Of a stretch of DNA of 64,000 nucleotides, positions 21,991-33,592 are shown piece after piece. The first letter of the stretch is position 1. Every line of letters starts with the position of its first letter. The notes below the pieces were generated by a model, which saw only the letters and a list, made by a program, of their open reading frames with translations, had not been told where the DNA came from and ran no database searches. The translations under genes and the position numbers were made by a program. This DNA comes from Prorocentrum cordatum (taxonomy: Eukaryota > Sar > Dinophyceae > Prorocentrales > Prorocentraceae). The DNA lies in NCBI GenBank assembly GCA_963575745.1, contig CAUYUJ010018576.1, positions 27,501 to 91,500 of the forward strand, in the 5' to 3' direction.

Positions 21991-22871
21991 TCGCGGGGGT
22001 CCGAAACCGAACTGAAACCCCCTTCAATTATCGAGTTCCTGATCCTCGCCCCCGTGACCGCAGTGAAGACCGTGACCGAGACCGAGATCGTGACCGTGAT
22101 CCCGACCGCAAGTACAGTCCCGAACGGCGGGACCGTGACGACCGAGGAGAGGGACGTGACTACCTGGTACACAGGGAGGTACGAGACTTTCGTGATTTTC
22201 GTGATGTCCGTGATCTCCGTGACTATCGTGATAGACGGGACTACCACAGCCGAGATGGCCCTGACTACCGCGATCGCTATGAGGATCGCCACCGGAGCTC
22301 AGGCAAGGACAACCGCGGGTATGGTTCCCCACGGGCGAGGTCTCGCTCGCCAGGCCGCCACGACGATCACGTTCAACGACTTCGGGAGGAACTGGCAGCA
22401 GTGGGTCCCGAGTTCAAGGCGACCCTCAAGGACAAGCAGGACAGGATTGAGGAGATGAAGCTGCGCAAGCAGAGCAAGTACGTAGCTCAGGCGATGAAGT
22501 CCAGCTTCGGGGACAAACTCTCGAAGCTGCTGGAGTCTGCGGACACCGATGGCAAGGCAAAACTCAAAGAGAAGGAATGTGATCGTGAGGCGAGTCCGAC
22601 TCCTGTGGCTCAAGCACCTGACAGTACGGCGCTCATGAAACGTCCTGAGTTGGGATGGTTACAGTCTTTGGTTGGTGCCAAGAAGCAGTTACCGAACCGT
22701 CTCACCTGGGCACAGGCAGCTCAGGTCCTGGAGGAGAGGATGTCGGACAAGATGGTGGTAGCCCAGGTCAACAAGTGGATCCAGGCCCACTTCCCGAAGC
22801 GGGCGGTGCCCGTTGCGAAGGCCCGCAGGATCAACCTCACCCTCGGAATCATCAATGGGAGTGCGCTCTGA
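21991..22871 (+). CDS. Arg/Asp-rich (RD-repeat) protein with lysine-rich C-terminal half, 5' end uncertain
   Basis: The frame ending at TGA 22869-22871 is open back to a TAA at about 21985-21987. Its first part is a dense Arg-Asp/Arg-Glu repeat (about 22045-22290; DRDRDRDRDRDPDRK, FRDFRDVRDLRDYRDRRD) followed by an Arg/Ser stretch (RARSRSPGRHDD), the composition of SR-like or U1-70K-like RNA-binding regions. No RRM is present in what is seen. The second half (from about 22395) is Lys/Glu-rich and helical (KDKQDRIEEMKLRKQSKYV), then a region with WLQSLVGAKKQ and VNKWIQAHFPKR. No ATG opens the repeat; the right inverted repeat at 21987-22014 lies inside the frame, so the 5' exon lies upstream or was displaced by insertion. 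A role in RNA binding is inference from composition. Confidence 0.5.
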
Positions 22872-22937
22872 GAATCCTCTCTTTGGGAACCCGATTCAGA
22901 CTCGGAAGTCGGAGAACAGTACCAGAACAAGTATGGG

Positions 22938-23348
22938 GTGAGTTCGGATAGATCTTCTTGTGAGTTGATCGTGATCGGATTCGTGTTTGGCTTTCTTTCG
23001 GCATGTTTAATAGGGTTGCTGGTTCCTGTCCAGGAGTGGAGAATGCTAGCTGTGTTGAAAGCGTACATCACTCTCCACTGGACACATGTGAGGGAAGCAG
23101 GATCCCTCCAGGAGATAGCAAATATGTTCTCCTTGCCGTTCTCGATAGCTAATACCCAGGAGCAAGCAATCCTCCGTCATGTGATTACGGGCCTGGTTGG
23201 GGCCTCGATTCCAGTGATGGCAGGACAGCTCCCCCTAGGAAGTGCGGTTACTCTCCTCCCGAAGCTTGGGTCCCTGTCCCCTCCCCCCCGAAGTACACCA
23301 CGTAAGACCAGACAGGTTTGTGATGCGGCCTCAGAAACGTTGATTTAA
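22938..23348 (+). CDS. Possible small protein with one membrane span
   Basis: A 136-residue frame with an N-terminal hydrophobic segment (VIGFVFGFLSACLIGLLVPV, about residues 12-31) and varied composition afterwards, unlike the low-complexity shadow frames. It begins 66 bp after the stop of the Arg/Asp-rich gene. I recognise no family, and it may be a fragment of the surrounding element. Confidence 0.25.
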   Translation: MSSDRSSCELIVIGFVFGFLSACLIGLLVPVQEWRMLAVLKAYITLHWTHVREAGSLQEIANMFSLPFSIANTQEQAILRHVITGLVGASIPVMAGQLPLGSAVTLLPKLGSLSPPPRSTPRKTRQVCDAASETLI

Positions 23349-23912
23349 CAGGACTGTGGCGGCGGATGCCCTAGCCTTCCAGTGTGCGCAATGACCCGAC
23401 ATGAGGCGGCCACCCTGAGAGAGGAAGCTTGTATCTCCAGGAGAGGCGTGCCCAAGGGTCCCTATCTCCCACCTCCATCTGTCATAATCCTCCCCCATCT
23501 CACACACACAAGCCGAGCTGTTTTCCCATCTTTCCTGGTATTCACGCTAGTAGGTCTCGCAAGCTGTACCTTGGAGACGAGGGCTGAACTATCAGGTGTT
23601 CTCAGAACCTAGGCGCATGAGTGAAGGTTGTAGGTCTCGCAAGCTGTACCTTGGAGACGAACCCCGATCCGTGGGCATGTGTTTGTTTGACGTTCCTAGT
23701 GACTTCTGAACCCTAGGGTTGACGACCCGAACAGGTCAGCACCTTGCACTGCGTGGCCTTTAGACTCCTGTGGGTGCCGCACTGCCCAACTGTGTAGTAT
23801 GGCGAGGATTTTGTCCCATCCCCTCTCCTGACCTCCCCCCCAGCCCCCCTCCGTTAGCCAGACAGTGTCGGGTGCCGACAACCAGCTCCTGATCTTCAAG
23901 GCGCGCGTTGGG
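23349..23912. repeat. 31-bp direct repeat pair in otherwise unassigned sequence
   Basis: GTAGGTCTCGCAAGCTGTAC and the following 11 bases occur at 23550-23580 and again at 23630-23660, identical over 31 bp with 80-bp spacing. Nothing else was recognised in this 560-bp stretch. Confidence 0.85.
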
Positions 23913-24154
23913 CCTCTCTCTCTCTCTCTCTCTCTTTCCCACCCGAGAGTACTGCTGTTTTCCCTTATTTCCATTCCCATCTCCATAATGTTTCGGACCA
24001 GACCCTCAGCTGAGGGTGCCGATCGCCCACGACACGCTCACAGCGATACGGCATGGTGTCAGCCTGCTAGACGCAGGCTCTCAGGAGGGACTGGTGTGTG
24101 CAGAAAGGGATATCTCTCTCTCTCTCGAAGTGTACGCAGGAAGGGGACTCTCTC
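23913..24154 (+). repeat. Long direct repeat, right copy (pseudo-LTR candidate)
   Basis: Nearly identical to 11982-12217 in the same orientation, with three substitutions (including ACTGCTGT for ACTGCTGC) and longer CT runs. It is followed by a longer (CT)n/TCGACTCTCTACTCTC stretch like the one that precedes the left copy. Confidence 0.9.
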
Positions 24155-24201
24155 TCTTTATCTCTACTCTCGACTCTCTACTCTCGACTCTCTACTCTCT
24201 A

Positions 24202-24234
<33 letters not shown>

Positions 24235-24329
24235 CTCTCTAGTCTCTGTTATTTCTCTCTCTCTCTCTCTCTCTCTCTTCCTCTCTCTCTACTCTCGCCT
24301 CTCTACTCTCTACTCTCTAGTCTCTGTTA

Positions 24330-24367
<38 letters not shown>

Positions 24368-24380
24368 GCTCTTTCCAGAG
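24155..24380. repeat. (CT)n with CTCTACTCTC/TCGACTC words
   Basis: Simple C/T-rich sequence containing repeated TACTCTCTAGTCTCTGTTAT words. These words also occur upstream of 11985, so the simple repeat belongs to the duplicated unit. Confidence 0.9.
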
Positions 24381-25545
24381 TAAGCGTCGGTCCTGACAAG
24401 TGGTCAGGCAGCGGCGACTAGTGGTTGGAGCGCTCAGCGGAGTGCCAGATGCACTACGCCGGCGAGCGAAAGCTCACCCGCCCGCCCCCGAGCACTGCGG
24501 AAGGCTGGCCACGGCTCCCTCACCTTGTGCGCACAGCATTTTTTAACGGGTACCTCTCTCGATCGACACGGGATCGCGGGGGGCTCTCTGGTGTGGCCCG
24601 CCGGCACCACAGGCTCAAAATTAATGCCAGGAAGCTCCGGAGGGCGAGCGGCGTCTGGCCAAGGAGGGGGTGACAAAAAACAACAATAACAACAACAATA
24701 ATTTTAAGACCGTTCGCCCTTATATGCTCGAGTGTCCAATAACGCGTATTTCCCAAACCCTCGATACCCGCCCTCTTCGTCTTCGATCGAGCCCCTTTTG
24801 GTGGGTATACCTTTCTTCCCTGCAGGCCGGGCCCCGGCAAGCGGCGGGGCGGCCGCGGACCGTCGGCCTGGCCAGCGGCAGCGCTGATCGGCGGGGCGGC
24901 CGCGGACCGTCGACCCCAAGAGGGACGGACAGGGACCGACCACGGCGACGACGACGACGACGACGAGACGACACGACTAACGACGTCGAAGACGACGACG
25001 ACGACGGCGACGACTATCGAAAGCGAGAGCGAGAGAGAACGACAGCAGGGCCACGAAGGGCACGAATTAGGCCACGAAGGGCGACCAGCGGGGACACGAA
25101 GGGCATGCATATGGGGCCACAACGGGTGCCGACTCCTGGGTGCCTGGGTGTCGGGAGCGCGGCGCTTGGGCAAATTGCAAGAAATTCCAACGCAAGGCCA
25201 TTCTTCATTAAGTTTCAAGCGAAGTCTCCAGCGAGAGCCCGACTCCAGAGCGCCGGGAGAGCGATTCCTGAATAAATTGTAAGGAAGTCCCAAGCGAGAG
25301 CGCGATTCCTGAATAAAATGCGAGGAAGTCTCGGGCGGGCGCGGGGGTCCTGGCTAAATTGTAAGGAAGTCTCAGGCGGGAGCCGTTGTTGTTGTAACCC
25401 GGGCGCCAGGGGCCCAGTTTGAGCATCAAGACTTTCCCTGTCAAAAAACAGGGTGCCAGCGTCGAGGGGCACACTTTGATTGAGAAAAAACGGTATGCAA
25501 CGGTGGGGGGGGATCAACAATAATCATCTTCAGAAATGAGAATTC

Positions 25546-25605
<60 letters not shown>

Positions 25606-26428
25606 CATTTTACCCGAACGCGTGGTGTTCTCCCCAGTGCCAGGGTTTTCATACGCGACACCAGGCAATACCCCCACTTCGTGGGGGGGCATTACAAGCT
25701 CTACCAAATATCCAAACGACTCTTCGCGACCACCCAAACCCAGCTTCCCGCCCTATGACGTTGGGACACTTCACTTCGTGGCGTGCGGACGACCGTGGCT
25801 ACTACACTGGCGTGGGGTACACACCCACAGAACTTGGTCACTTATTCGGGGCGCCGTCGCCGTCGCCGAATGACCGAGCGCGCGCGAAGAAAAAACGAAT
25901 GTGTCCCGCATGGTATTATTTGACAGGGATGATGGCCCTGGCAGGTGCGCAACCGTTGTCGCAGAAGTTCGAAAAAGTTGCTCGCAAAAGCCCGTTTGAC
26001 AGAAATGTTTAAAAAGTGTTGGGTTTCCTACGAATCCGCAAGAGCGCGCGGGATGAGATTTTGACATTTTTTTTGTTGAAAAACCATTGGTTTTTTGATG
26101 TTTTTATGTTGAAATCGTTCCGAACACTAAGCTTTTGGAAGGATTTCGTCTTGCGCGCGCGAATGTCCACTTTACCTTATTTTTTGCAAGGGATTCTTGA
26201 AATTTGATTATATTAGAACAAGAAATGTCATTTTATAGTGTTTTTTGCAAGGGAAAGCGGATTACAACAAAACAACCGGATCTTGATCAACTCGAATTAC
26301 CTGAGGCTTCCTCACGAAAATGATGAAAACGTGGCTGCGGCCTAGGCGCGGCGGGGGGGGCGCGCACCAGGGGGCCCAACAATAATTATTCTTTAGAATT
26401 AATAATGTTCAACAACAACAACAAACAA

Positions 26429-26469
<41 letters not shown>

Positions 26470-26654
26470 GCAGCAACAACAACAACCACAACAACAGCAG
26501 CAGCAACAACAACAGCAACAACAACAACAATCAGTTTAATGTTGTTCGCTCGTACTGGCACGCGTGTCTTGCATTCCGTATACCCCAACCCTCGATACCC
26601 GCCCACTTCAACAACAACAGCAACAGCAGCAACACCAACAACAGCAACATCAAT

Positions 26655-26706
<52 letters not shown>

Positions 26707-26759
26707 CTAACAACAACAGCAACAACAACAATAGCAACAGCAACAACAGCAACAGCAGC

Positions 26760-26793
<34 letters not shown>

Positions 26794-26820
26794 GCAACAA
26801 ACGATCGGCGCCCCCGAGGC
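24381..26820. repeat. (CAA)n-containing dispersed repeat, three copies, with degenerate spacers
   Basis: (CAA)n runs at about 24674-24705, 25545-25604 and 26409-26800 are followed by related sequence: a GTTCGC block, a CGTGT/CGTAT block and CCCTCGATACCCGCCC (about 24765 and 26590). (GAC)n covers 24945-25020. The stretch 25975-26240 resembles the ~292-bp monomer of 48.7-54.6 kb. No gene was recognised. Confidence 0.65.
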
Positions 26821-27640
26821 CGCGATCCCTGGCAAAAGCAACGGGACCCGTTCCCCCGACGCTCCAAAGCGTTCCCCAGAGTTCCCAGACGCCCCAGGAG
26901 GGCCCAAGCGCTCCCAAGCGGCCCCAGGCGCTCCGCGGGCGGTCCCAGCCGCTTCCAAGCGCCTCCAGACGCTCCCAGACGCCCCCGGGCGCTCCCCAAC
27001 GCTCCAGGAACGCCCCTGATGGCACCGCCAGGCGCTCCCCAGGCGGCCGCCAGCGCTTCCAGACGCTCCCAGACGCCCGACATGTCCCCGAGTCCTCCCA
27101 GACGCCCCAGGAGCGCCCAAGCGCTCCTCGGCGGCCCCAGGCGCTCCTCAGGCGGCCCGAAGCGCTCGCAGACGCTCCCAGGAGCCGTCGGACGCTCCAG
27201 GAACGCCCAGGCGCTCCCAAGCAGCCCCAAATGCTCCCCAGGCGGCCACAGGCGCTCCCAGGCGCTCCCAGACGCCTCCACACGCTCGCAGGCAGTCTGA
27301 GGTGCCCCCAAAGGCTCCAGAAGCGCTCCAGAAGCGCTCCAGAAGCGCTCCCAGACGACGCTCCCGGGCGCTCCCGGGCGCTCCCAGGCGTTCCAGGAGC
27401 GCCCAAGCGCCCCCAGCTGCAACCCGAGCGTCCCAGACGTTCCCAACTGCTACCAGGCGCCCCCAAACGCTCCAGGAAGTTCCAGGAGGCACCAGAAAGC
27501 CCCGAGAGGCCCTGGGAAGCCTCGGGAGGCCGCAGGAGGCCCCAGCGGACATTCTCGAAAGCCCCGAGGGGGCCACAGGAGTCCCCAGGAAGCCACAGAG
27601 AGCTCCCAGCAAGCCCCAGCCAACGCGGCCCGACGGACCC
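26821..27640. repeat. Degenerate short-period repeat of GCGCTCCCAGACGCCCC type
   Basis: About 800 bp of CGCTCCCAGGCG, AGGAGCGCCC and CCCAAGCG words with no fixed period. It gives Pro/Arg/Ser/Gln-rich frames on the plus strand and Gly/Ala/Trp-rich frames on the minus strand. Related GGCCTCTTGGGGGCC words occur at 30950-31200, 37380-38050 and 43240-43870. Confidence 0.6.
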
Positions 27641-29230
27641 CGAGAAATGCAGTCCACGTTTCTTCTTGCAGGCCCCCCAAAAGGGGTTCGACTACCACTT
27701 TCTTCGTTTCGTTTCCGCTTTTTCCACTTCCTTGTCTTTCCACGTTCTCGTCTCCAGTTTCCTCTTCTTTTTCTGGTCTTCTTGTCTCCAGTTTCTTCTT
27801 CTTTTCTTTTCCACTTGTTCCACTTTCTGTTGTTCTTCTTCCGCGCGGCGGTCACGCTGCGAAACCCCCGCACGTGCGGCGCGTCTGCTGCGCTCCGCGC
27901 AGCGAGGCGCCGTCACGCTCGCGGATCCGCACCACGGCGTCGAAGCACCACTCCGCCGAGGCGCAGCGCGAGCCCTCCCCCGTGCGCTCGAGCGCCGCCA
28001 GCTCGCGCGAGGCAGCTGCCTGGCGCCGCGCGCCGATCCCCCGCGCACGAACCTGCGCTCCGAGAGAACACTTCGGCGGTGGACAAACCTCCCTTTCGTA
28101 AACCTCCCCTTGAGGAAAACGGCCTGGGACCGAAACCGACGGACCTGGACCCGCAAAAATGACGGCCGCGACGCCCCCACGCGAACCGAAAACGGCCAAT
28201 TCCTGAATCGACGTGTCAGGGTAGGACGTCTGTCCACCCCCGAACGTTGCGGATGCGGCGCGCGAGTCCTCTCCTGCGCGCGCGAGCGCCACCCAGTCGC
28301 GCCAAGGAAGCCGCGCGGCGCCGCGCGCCGGCCCCCGCGCGAAAATCGTTCGCTGGGGCCGCTGGCGACGCGACCTCCGCCTCCTCCTCCGCCTCCTCCT
28401 CCTCCTCCTCCTCCTCCTCCTCCTCCTCCTCCTCCTCCTCCTCCTCCTCCTCCGCCTCCTCCTCCCCTCCTCCGCCTCCTCCTCCTCCTCCTCCTCCTCC
28501 TCCTCCTCTCCTCCTCCTCCTCCTCCTCCCCCCCCTCCCCCTCCCCCTCCCCCTCCCTCGCCCGCGCGCTCGAGCGCTGCTCTGTCGACCAGGGAGTCTG
28601 CCTGGCGCTGCGCGCCGACCGCAGCGCGAGAAGCTGCGCTCCGAGACTCTCGCCCCTGCCATGCGCAAGGCCCTCCCTGCGCGCGCGAGCGCCGCAGTCG
28701 CGCGAGGAGGCTGCCTGGCGCCGCGCGCCGAGCCCCGCGCGAATCGCGCCCCGAGGCCGCCGCCGACGCGGCGCGCGGGCCCGCGCCCGAGGAATCCTGA
28801 CGCGGCCTGAGGGTTCCCGAGGGAGCCTTTCAGTCGTCATGCGAACGTACCACCCACCCCCCGCGCGGCGGCCGCTATGCGATACGCCCGCATGTGCGAC
28901 GTCGTTCGGCGTTCGTCGCCCGTCGTCCGTAATTCGTCGTCGTCCGCCGTTCGTCGACAGTCGTCGTCCCGGTCACCGATCGTCGCTCGTCGCTCGTCGT
29001 TCGTCGTTCGTCGTCGGTCGTCGGTCGTCGGCCGTCGCTCGTCCTTCGTCGTTCGTCGCCCGTTTGTATTCGTTCGCGGCTGGTCGTTCGCCGCCTCGTC
29101 GTCCGCCAATAATCGCGCAGCGGTACATCCGCGGGGAAGTGCGAAGCCCAGACCCCCGACGTCATGATTTTTTCATGACGTCGACCCCCAAAGATCTCGA
29201 CCCATTCCCTGGGACCGGTTTTTCATCCTG
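27641..29230. other. No recognised gene; (CTC)n and TCGTCGTT-rich stretches
   Basis: T/C-rich at 27700-27840, GC-rich at 27850-28370 and 28570-28870, a (CTC)n tract at 28379-28558 and TCGTCG/TCGTT repeats at about 28895-29100. The 666- and 382-residue frames across this region are composite repeat frames. Confidence 0.6.
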
Positions 29231-29744
29231 AGTCGTCTTTGGACGGTCCCGGGGGCCGGTTCGGGCCTCGAGAGGCCGAAGAGTTAGGAAAAACCTCCCG
29301 TCATGATTTTTTCATTACCCGAGGGGGTCTGGGAGCATGTCATTTTCCCCCTTTCGTGGGGGCGGCGCGGGGATGGCGGCGAGGAGGGAGAGCTCACTCT
29401 CGGGGGCCGCAGGAACAAGGTAGGGGGGCTGGGGCACGAGCACCGCGAGCCCGCGCCAACGCATCCCACCCCCAACAATCCAGTTGGGGGGGTAGGATGC
29501 GTGCGCGCGTTCCTTTTCAACACTCACACACACGAGCTCTCCATCCTCGAAGAATGGAGAATCGCATGCGCGTGAACTTCTGGAGGTCCGTGCTGCTGTT
29601 TTTGGGTCTGGCTCTGGCCCCCCCCCCACACGCTCAGCGCGCTCAGCCCGACAGGGGGCGGCGCCAGACCGAACTGTCTGAAGTCTGCGCGTTCTTTTTT
29701 TTTTCTTCCCCCAGTGCCAGTCCGACCCTCGCCCGACCAAGGTG

Positions 29745-29953
29745 CGGTCGACGGCGACCAAGTTCATGCCTGAGAGTGTGACTGCACGGATGCTGGCAAA
29801 AACGTTGTCATGAGAGGGGCACGAGGCAGGGCCTATCACCGTCGCCTCAGCGTGCCTGAGAGCATCGCCAGGTTCGAAAAAGACACGTGCGCAGGCCTGA
29901 ACATCAAAGTGGAATTTTCCACATGCCAGTATGGAGTGCCCCCTGCGTGTCAA
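29745..29953 (-). CDS. Possible isolated coding exon
   Basis: The minus-strand frame from the ATG at 29953 reads varied, protein-like sequence (GKFHFDVQACARVFF, NVFASIRAVTLSGMNLVAVD) to about 29745, then turns into a Lys/Arg-rich repeat frame. This could be one exon of a gene whose other exons were not found, or a gene fragment. No family recognised. Confidence 0.3.
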
Positions 29954-31208
29954 TTGGAAGCGGACGAGGGGCTGGGCATTCTGTACTGCAGCCTAGCCCG
30001 CTCGACATGTGAGACTCGATCTCCCACGTGTGAAAGAACCGTCGGCAGGGATGCGTACGCCCAATCCCGTCGCTTATTTCCTCGGAAACCTACGCCTCCT
30101 CTCACCTACCACCTCATGGGGCACGGGGATGAAGACGACACAAAAGCCTATAAGAAAATGTCCACATCCGTTGGGTTTTCTCGCTTCCTGCTGCTGCCAT
30201 TCGGTCTAAATTCGCAAGCACACTCGGATCCGTCGCCGCATGTTGTGAACTGATCGCGCTCGCATGGATCGAGTGAGAGGACGAGGAGGGAGGAGGCAGA
30301 GGGAGGTGGAAAGAAGGAGGGGAGAGAGAGGAGGGGAGAGAGAGAGGAGGGAGGTGCTATGGTGCTATGGTGGACGCAGGAAGGGTAAAGTCAAATTCCA
30401 ACCGATGGCAAAAACCGTGCCATCGTGCTGCAGCGACGACCGTCGGCTCACCGAGCCCGCATCGCTGCAGAGCAACTTAGTCCCATCACCAACAACGGCA
30501 GCAAGCTCCAAACATCAAAATAGCAGTGTCCTCCGACTGACTGCTCGAGAACGAGGTGTGCGTACACGTGGCATGTAGATAGCCCCCCGCAGCTGCGGAT
30601 ACGAGTGAGGGAACGGCGGGGTCGTCGGCAGTCTAAGAAGCTCTGAAGAAGCCTACCGCAGGCGCCGAGTTTCCTACACGTTATACAACGAGCCCGCGGC
30701 AAGCGCCGAACTGTGCGTCTAAGCACCGTAATTGGGTCGCGGGTTGGTCGTGGGTGGGTCGCAAGATGGGTCGCGGCGTGGGTCGCGGGTTGGCTCGCGG
30801 GGTGGGTCGCAGGTGGGTCGCGGGTGGGTCGCGGGCGCGGACGACGACAACAACGCAACGCAGCACAAATCCGCACAACGGAACCCCATTTCGGCCACGC
30901 ACCTAGGGACAGTGAATGACCGTTCGGCCTCCTCACTCGCGGATGCTTCCTGGGCCGTCCTGGGGGCCTCCTGGGCCGCCGAGGGGGGCCTTTGCGGGTC
31001 CTCTTGAGGGCCTCTTGGGGGCGTCTTAGAGGCTATTGGGGCTTCCGGGGCCCACTTTGGGGTTTCTTGGGGGCCTCGTGGGGACCTCTGGGGGGGCCTC
31101 CTGGGGGCCTCTTGGGGGCCGCTTGGGGGCTAAGAGGCCTCGTGGGGGCTTCTTGGGAGCCTGCGCGGGCCTTGTAGGATGTCCTTGGGGGCATGTTGGG
31201 GCCTACTG
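29954..31208. other. No recognised gene; GGGTCGC and GGCCTC short-period repeats
   Basis: A purine-rich stretch (30270-30350), GGGTCGCGGGTGGGTCGC words (30735-30840) and GGGGGCCTCTTGGG words (30950-31200). The last carries the target site of the 6.17-kb element. Confidence 0.6.
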
Positions 31209-31256
31209 TTAAGTCGGGTTTGTCTCCCTACAGGGGGATTTTGGATGAAAGATAAA

Positions 31257-33533
31257 GAATTACCCTGGCGACGTACCCAACCCCTGCGCAATGCGGGGCA
31301 CGAGTAGATTGGGAGTCGTTATACGGAGGTGATGACGCGACATGGGCGCATATACTTCTGCGAGCGGCATTCGTGAGGCTCGCAGCCCCCAAGGATTGCG
31401 ATGTCCCGCTCAGATCTGCCTGGTGCCTCGCCCCGCTGGACCCACCAGCAGCCCTCGAAAGTGGCGACAGTTTCGCAGATCGCAGCCCCCCAGGGACGGC
31501 GAGGTCCCGCTCAGGTCCGCGCGGTGCCTGACTCCGCAGGACCCACCAGCAGCCCTCGAAAGTGGCGACAGCTTCGCAGATCGCAGCCCCCCAGGGACGG
31601 CGAGGTCCCGCTCAGGTCCGCGCGGTGCCTCACTTCGCAGGACCCACCAGCAGCCCTCGAAAGTGGCGACATGCTCGCAGATCGCAGCCCCCCAGGGACG
31701 GCGAGGCCCCGCTCAGGTCCGCGCTGTGCCTCACTCTGCAGGACCCACCAGCAGCCCTCGAAAGTGGCGACAGCTTCGCAGATCGCAGCCCCCCCAAGGA
31801 CGGCGAGGTCCCACTCACATCCGCGCGGTGCCTCATTCCGCAGGACCCACCAGCAGTCCTCGAAAGTGGCAAAACCTTCGCAGAACGCAGCCCCTCAGGG
31901 ACGGCGAGGTCCCGCTCAGATCCGCGCGGCGCCTCACTCCGCTGGACCCACCACCAGCGCTCGAAAGTGGCGACAAGTTCGCAGATCGCAGCCCCCCAGG
32001 GACGGCGAGGTACCGCTCAGGTCCGCGCGGTGCCTCGCCCCGCAGGACCCACCAGCAGCCCTCGAAGTGGCTACAGTTTCGCAGATCGCAGCCCCCCAGG
32101 GACGGCGAGGTCCCGCTCAGATCCGCGCGGTGCCTCACTCCGCAGGACCCTACCAGCAGCCCTCGAAGTGGCGACAGTTTCGCAGATCGCAGCCCTCCCG
32201 GACGGCGAGGCCCCCTCAGGCCACGCGGTGCCTCATTCCACAGGACACCCAGCCCCTCGAAAATGGCAACAATTTCGCAGATCGCAGCCCCCAGGGACGG
32301 CGAGGTCCCGCTCAGGTCCGCGCGGCGCCTCACTCCGCAGGACCCACCAGCAACCCTCGAAAGTGGCGACAGTTTCGCAGATCGCAGCCCCCCAGGGTCG
32401 GCGAGGTCCCGCTCAGGCCCGCGCGGTGCCTCACTCCGCAGGACCCACCAGCAGCCATCGAAAGTGGCGACAGCTTCGCAGATCGCAGCCCCCCAGGGAC
32501 GGCGAGGTCCCGCTCAGGTCCGCGCGGCGCCTCGCTCCGCAGGACCCACCAGCAGCCCTCGAAAGTGGCGACAGTTTCGCAGATCGGAACCCCCCAGGGA
32601 CGGCGAGGTCCCGTTCATGTCCGCGCGGTGCCTCACTCCGCAGACCCACCAGCAGCCCTCGAAAGTGGCGACAATCTCGCAGATCGCAACCCCCCAGGGA
32701 CGGCGAGGCCCCGCTCAGGTCCGCGCTGTGCTTCACTCTGCAGGACCCACCAGCAGCCCTCGAAAGTGGCGACCGTTTCGCAGATCGCAGCCCCCCAGGG
32801 GAGGTCCCGCTCAGGTCAGCGCGGTGCCTCACCCCGCATGACAGTTTCGCAGATCGCAGCCCCCCAGGGACGGCGAGGTCCTGTTTGGATCCGCGGTGAG
32901 TACCCTCTCTGCTGGCCTCCCCAGCTGCCCTCGAAAGTGGCGACAGTTTCACAGATCGCAGCCCCCCAGGGATGGCGAGGTCATGTTTGGATCCGAGGTG
33001 AGTATCCTCTCCGCTGGCCTCCCCTGCAGCCCCCGAAAGTGGCGACAGTTTCGCAGATCGCAGCCCCCAAGGACGGCGAGGTCCCGATTGGATCCGCGGT
33101 GAGTACCCTCTCTGCTGGCCCCCCCAGCAGCCATCGAAAATGGCTACAAATTCGACCACCAGGGACGGCGAGGTCCCGTGTGGATCCGCGGTGAGTACCC
33201 TCTCTGCTGGCCTCCCCAGCAGCCCTCGAAAGTGGCGACAATTTCACAGGTCGCAGCACCCCAAGGACGGCGAGGTCCCGTTTGGATCCGCGGTGAGTAC
33301 CCTCTTTGCTGGCCTCCCCAGCAGCCCTCGAAAGTGGCAACAAGTTCGCAGATCGCAGCCACCCAGGGACGGCGAGGTCCTGTTTGGATCCGCAGTGACT
33401 GCCCTCTCTGCTGGCCTCCCCAGCAGCCCTCGAAAGTGGCGACAGTTTCGCAGATCGCAGCCCCCCAGGGACGGCGAGGTCACGTTTGGATCCGCAGTGA
33501 GTGCCCTCTCTGCTGGCCTCCCCAGCAGCCCTC

Positions 33534-33538
<5 letters not shown>
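31257..33538 (+). repeat. 101-bp satellite, array 1 (about 21 units)
   Basis: A leader (31257-31460: GACGTACCCAACCC, then ATGGGCGCATATAC) is followed by units beginning GTGGCGACAGTTTCGCAGAT and ending CAGCAGCCCTCGAAA, 101 bp apart where measured (31461 to 31562). Units before about 32880 carry GGTGCCTCACTCCGCAGGAC; later units carry GGTGAGTACC..CTCCCCAGCAG. The 499- and 597-residue frames are products of a stop-free unit. Confidence 0.92.

Positions 33539-33539
<1 letters not shown>

Positions 33540-33588
<49 letters not shown>
33540..33588. repeat. (TA)n microsatellite between satellite arrays
   Basis: About 49 bp of pure TA at the junction of array 1 and the second leader. Confidence 0.95.

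Positions 33589-33592
<4 letters not shown>

Larger units (their letters stand above)
15954..22014 (+). mobile_element. Interval bounded by a perfect 28-bp inverted repeat: candidate DDE transposon (6.06 kb)
   Basis: 15954-15981 and the complement of 21987-22014 are identical over 28 bp, beginning CAGTTCGGTTTCGGACC. Between them lie a C/T-rich stretch, a hexamer minisatellite, an NTPase gene and a Merlin/IS1595-like transposase whose stop (21773) is about 215 bp from the right repeat. No target duplication is visible (left flank CTCGGTCC, right flank AAACCCCC). Either the duplication was lost or the two repeats are independent tips of a short element. Confidence 0.5.

Noticed and set aside
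27231-29231. 666-residue plus-strand frame
   Set aside because: Concatenates several unrelated simple repeats with no consistent protein composition.
31342-33194. Frames of 445-597 residues on the plus strand
   Set aside because: They are translations of a 101-bp satellite without stops, and overlapping frames on both strands are equally long.
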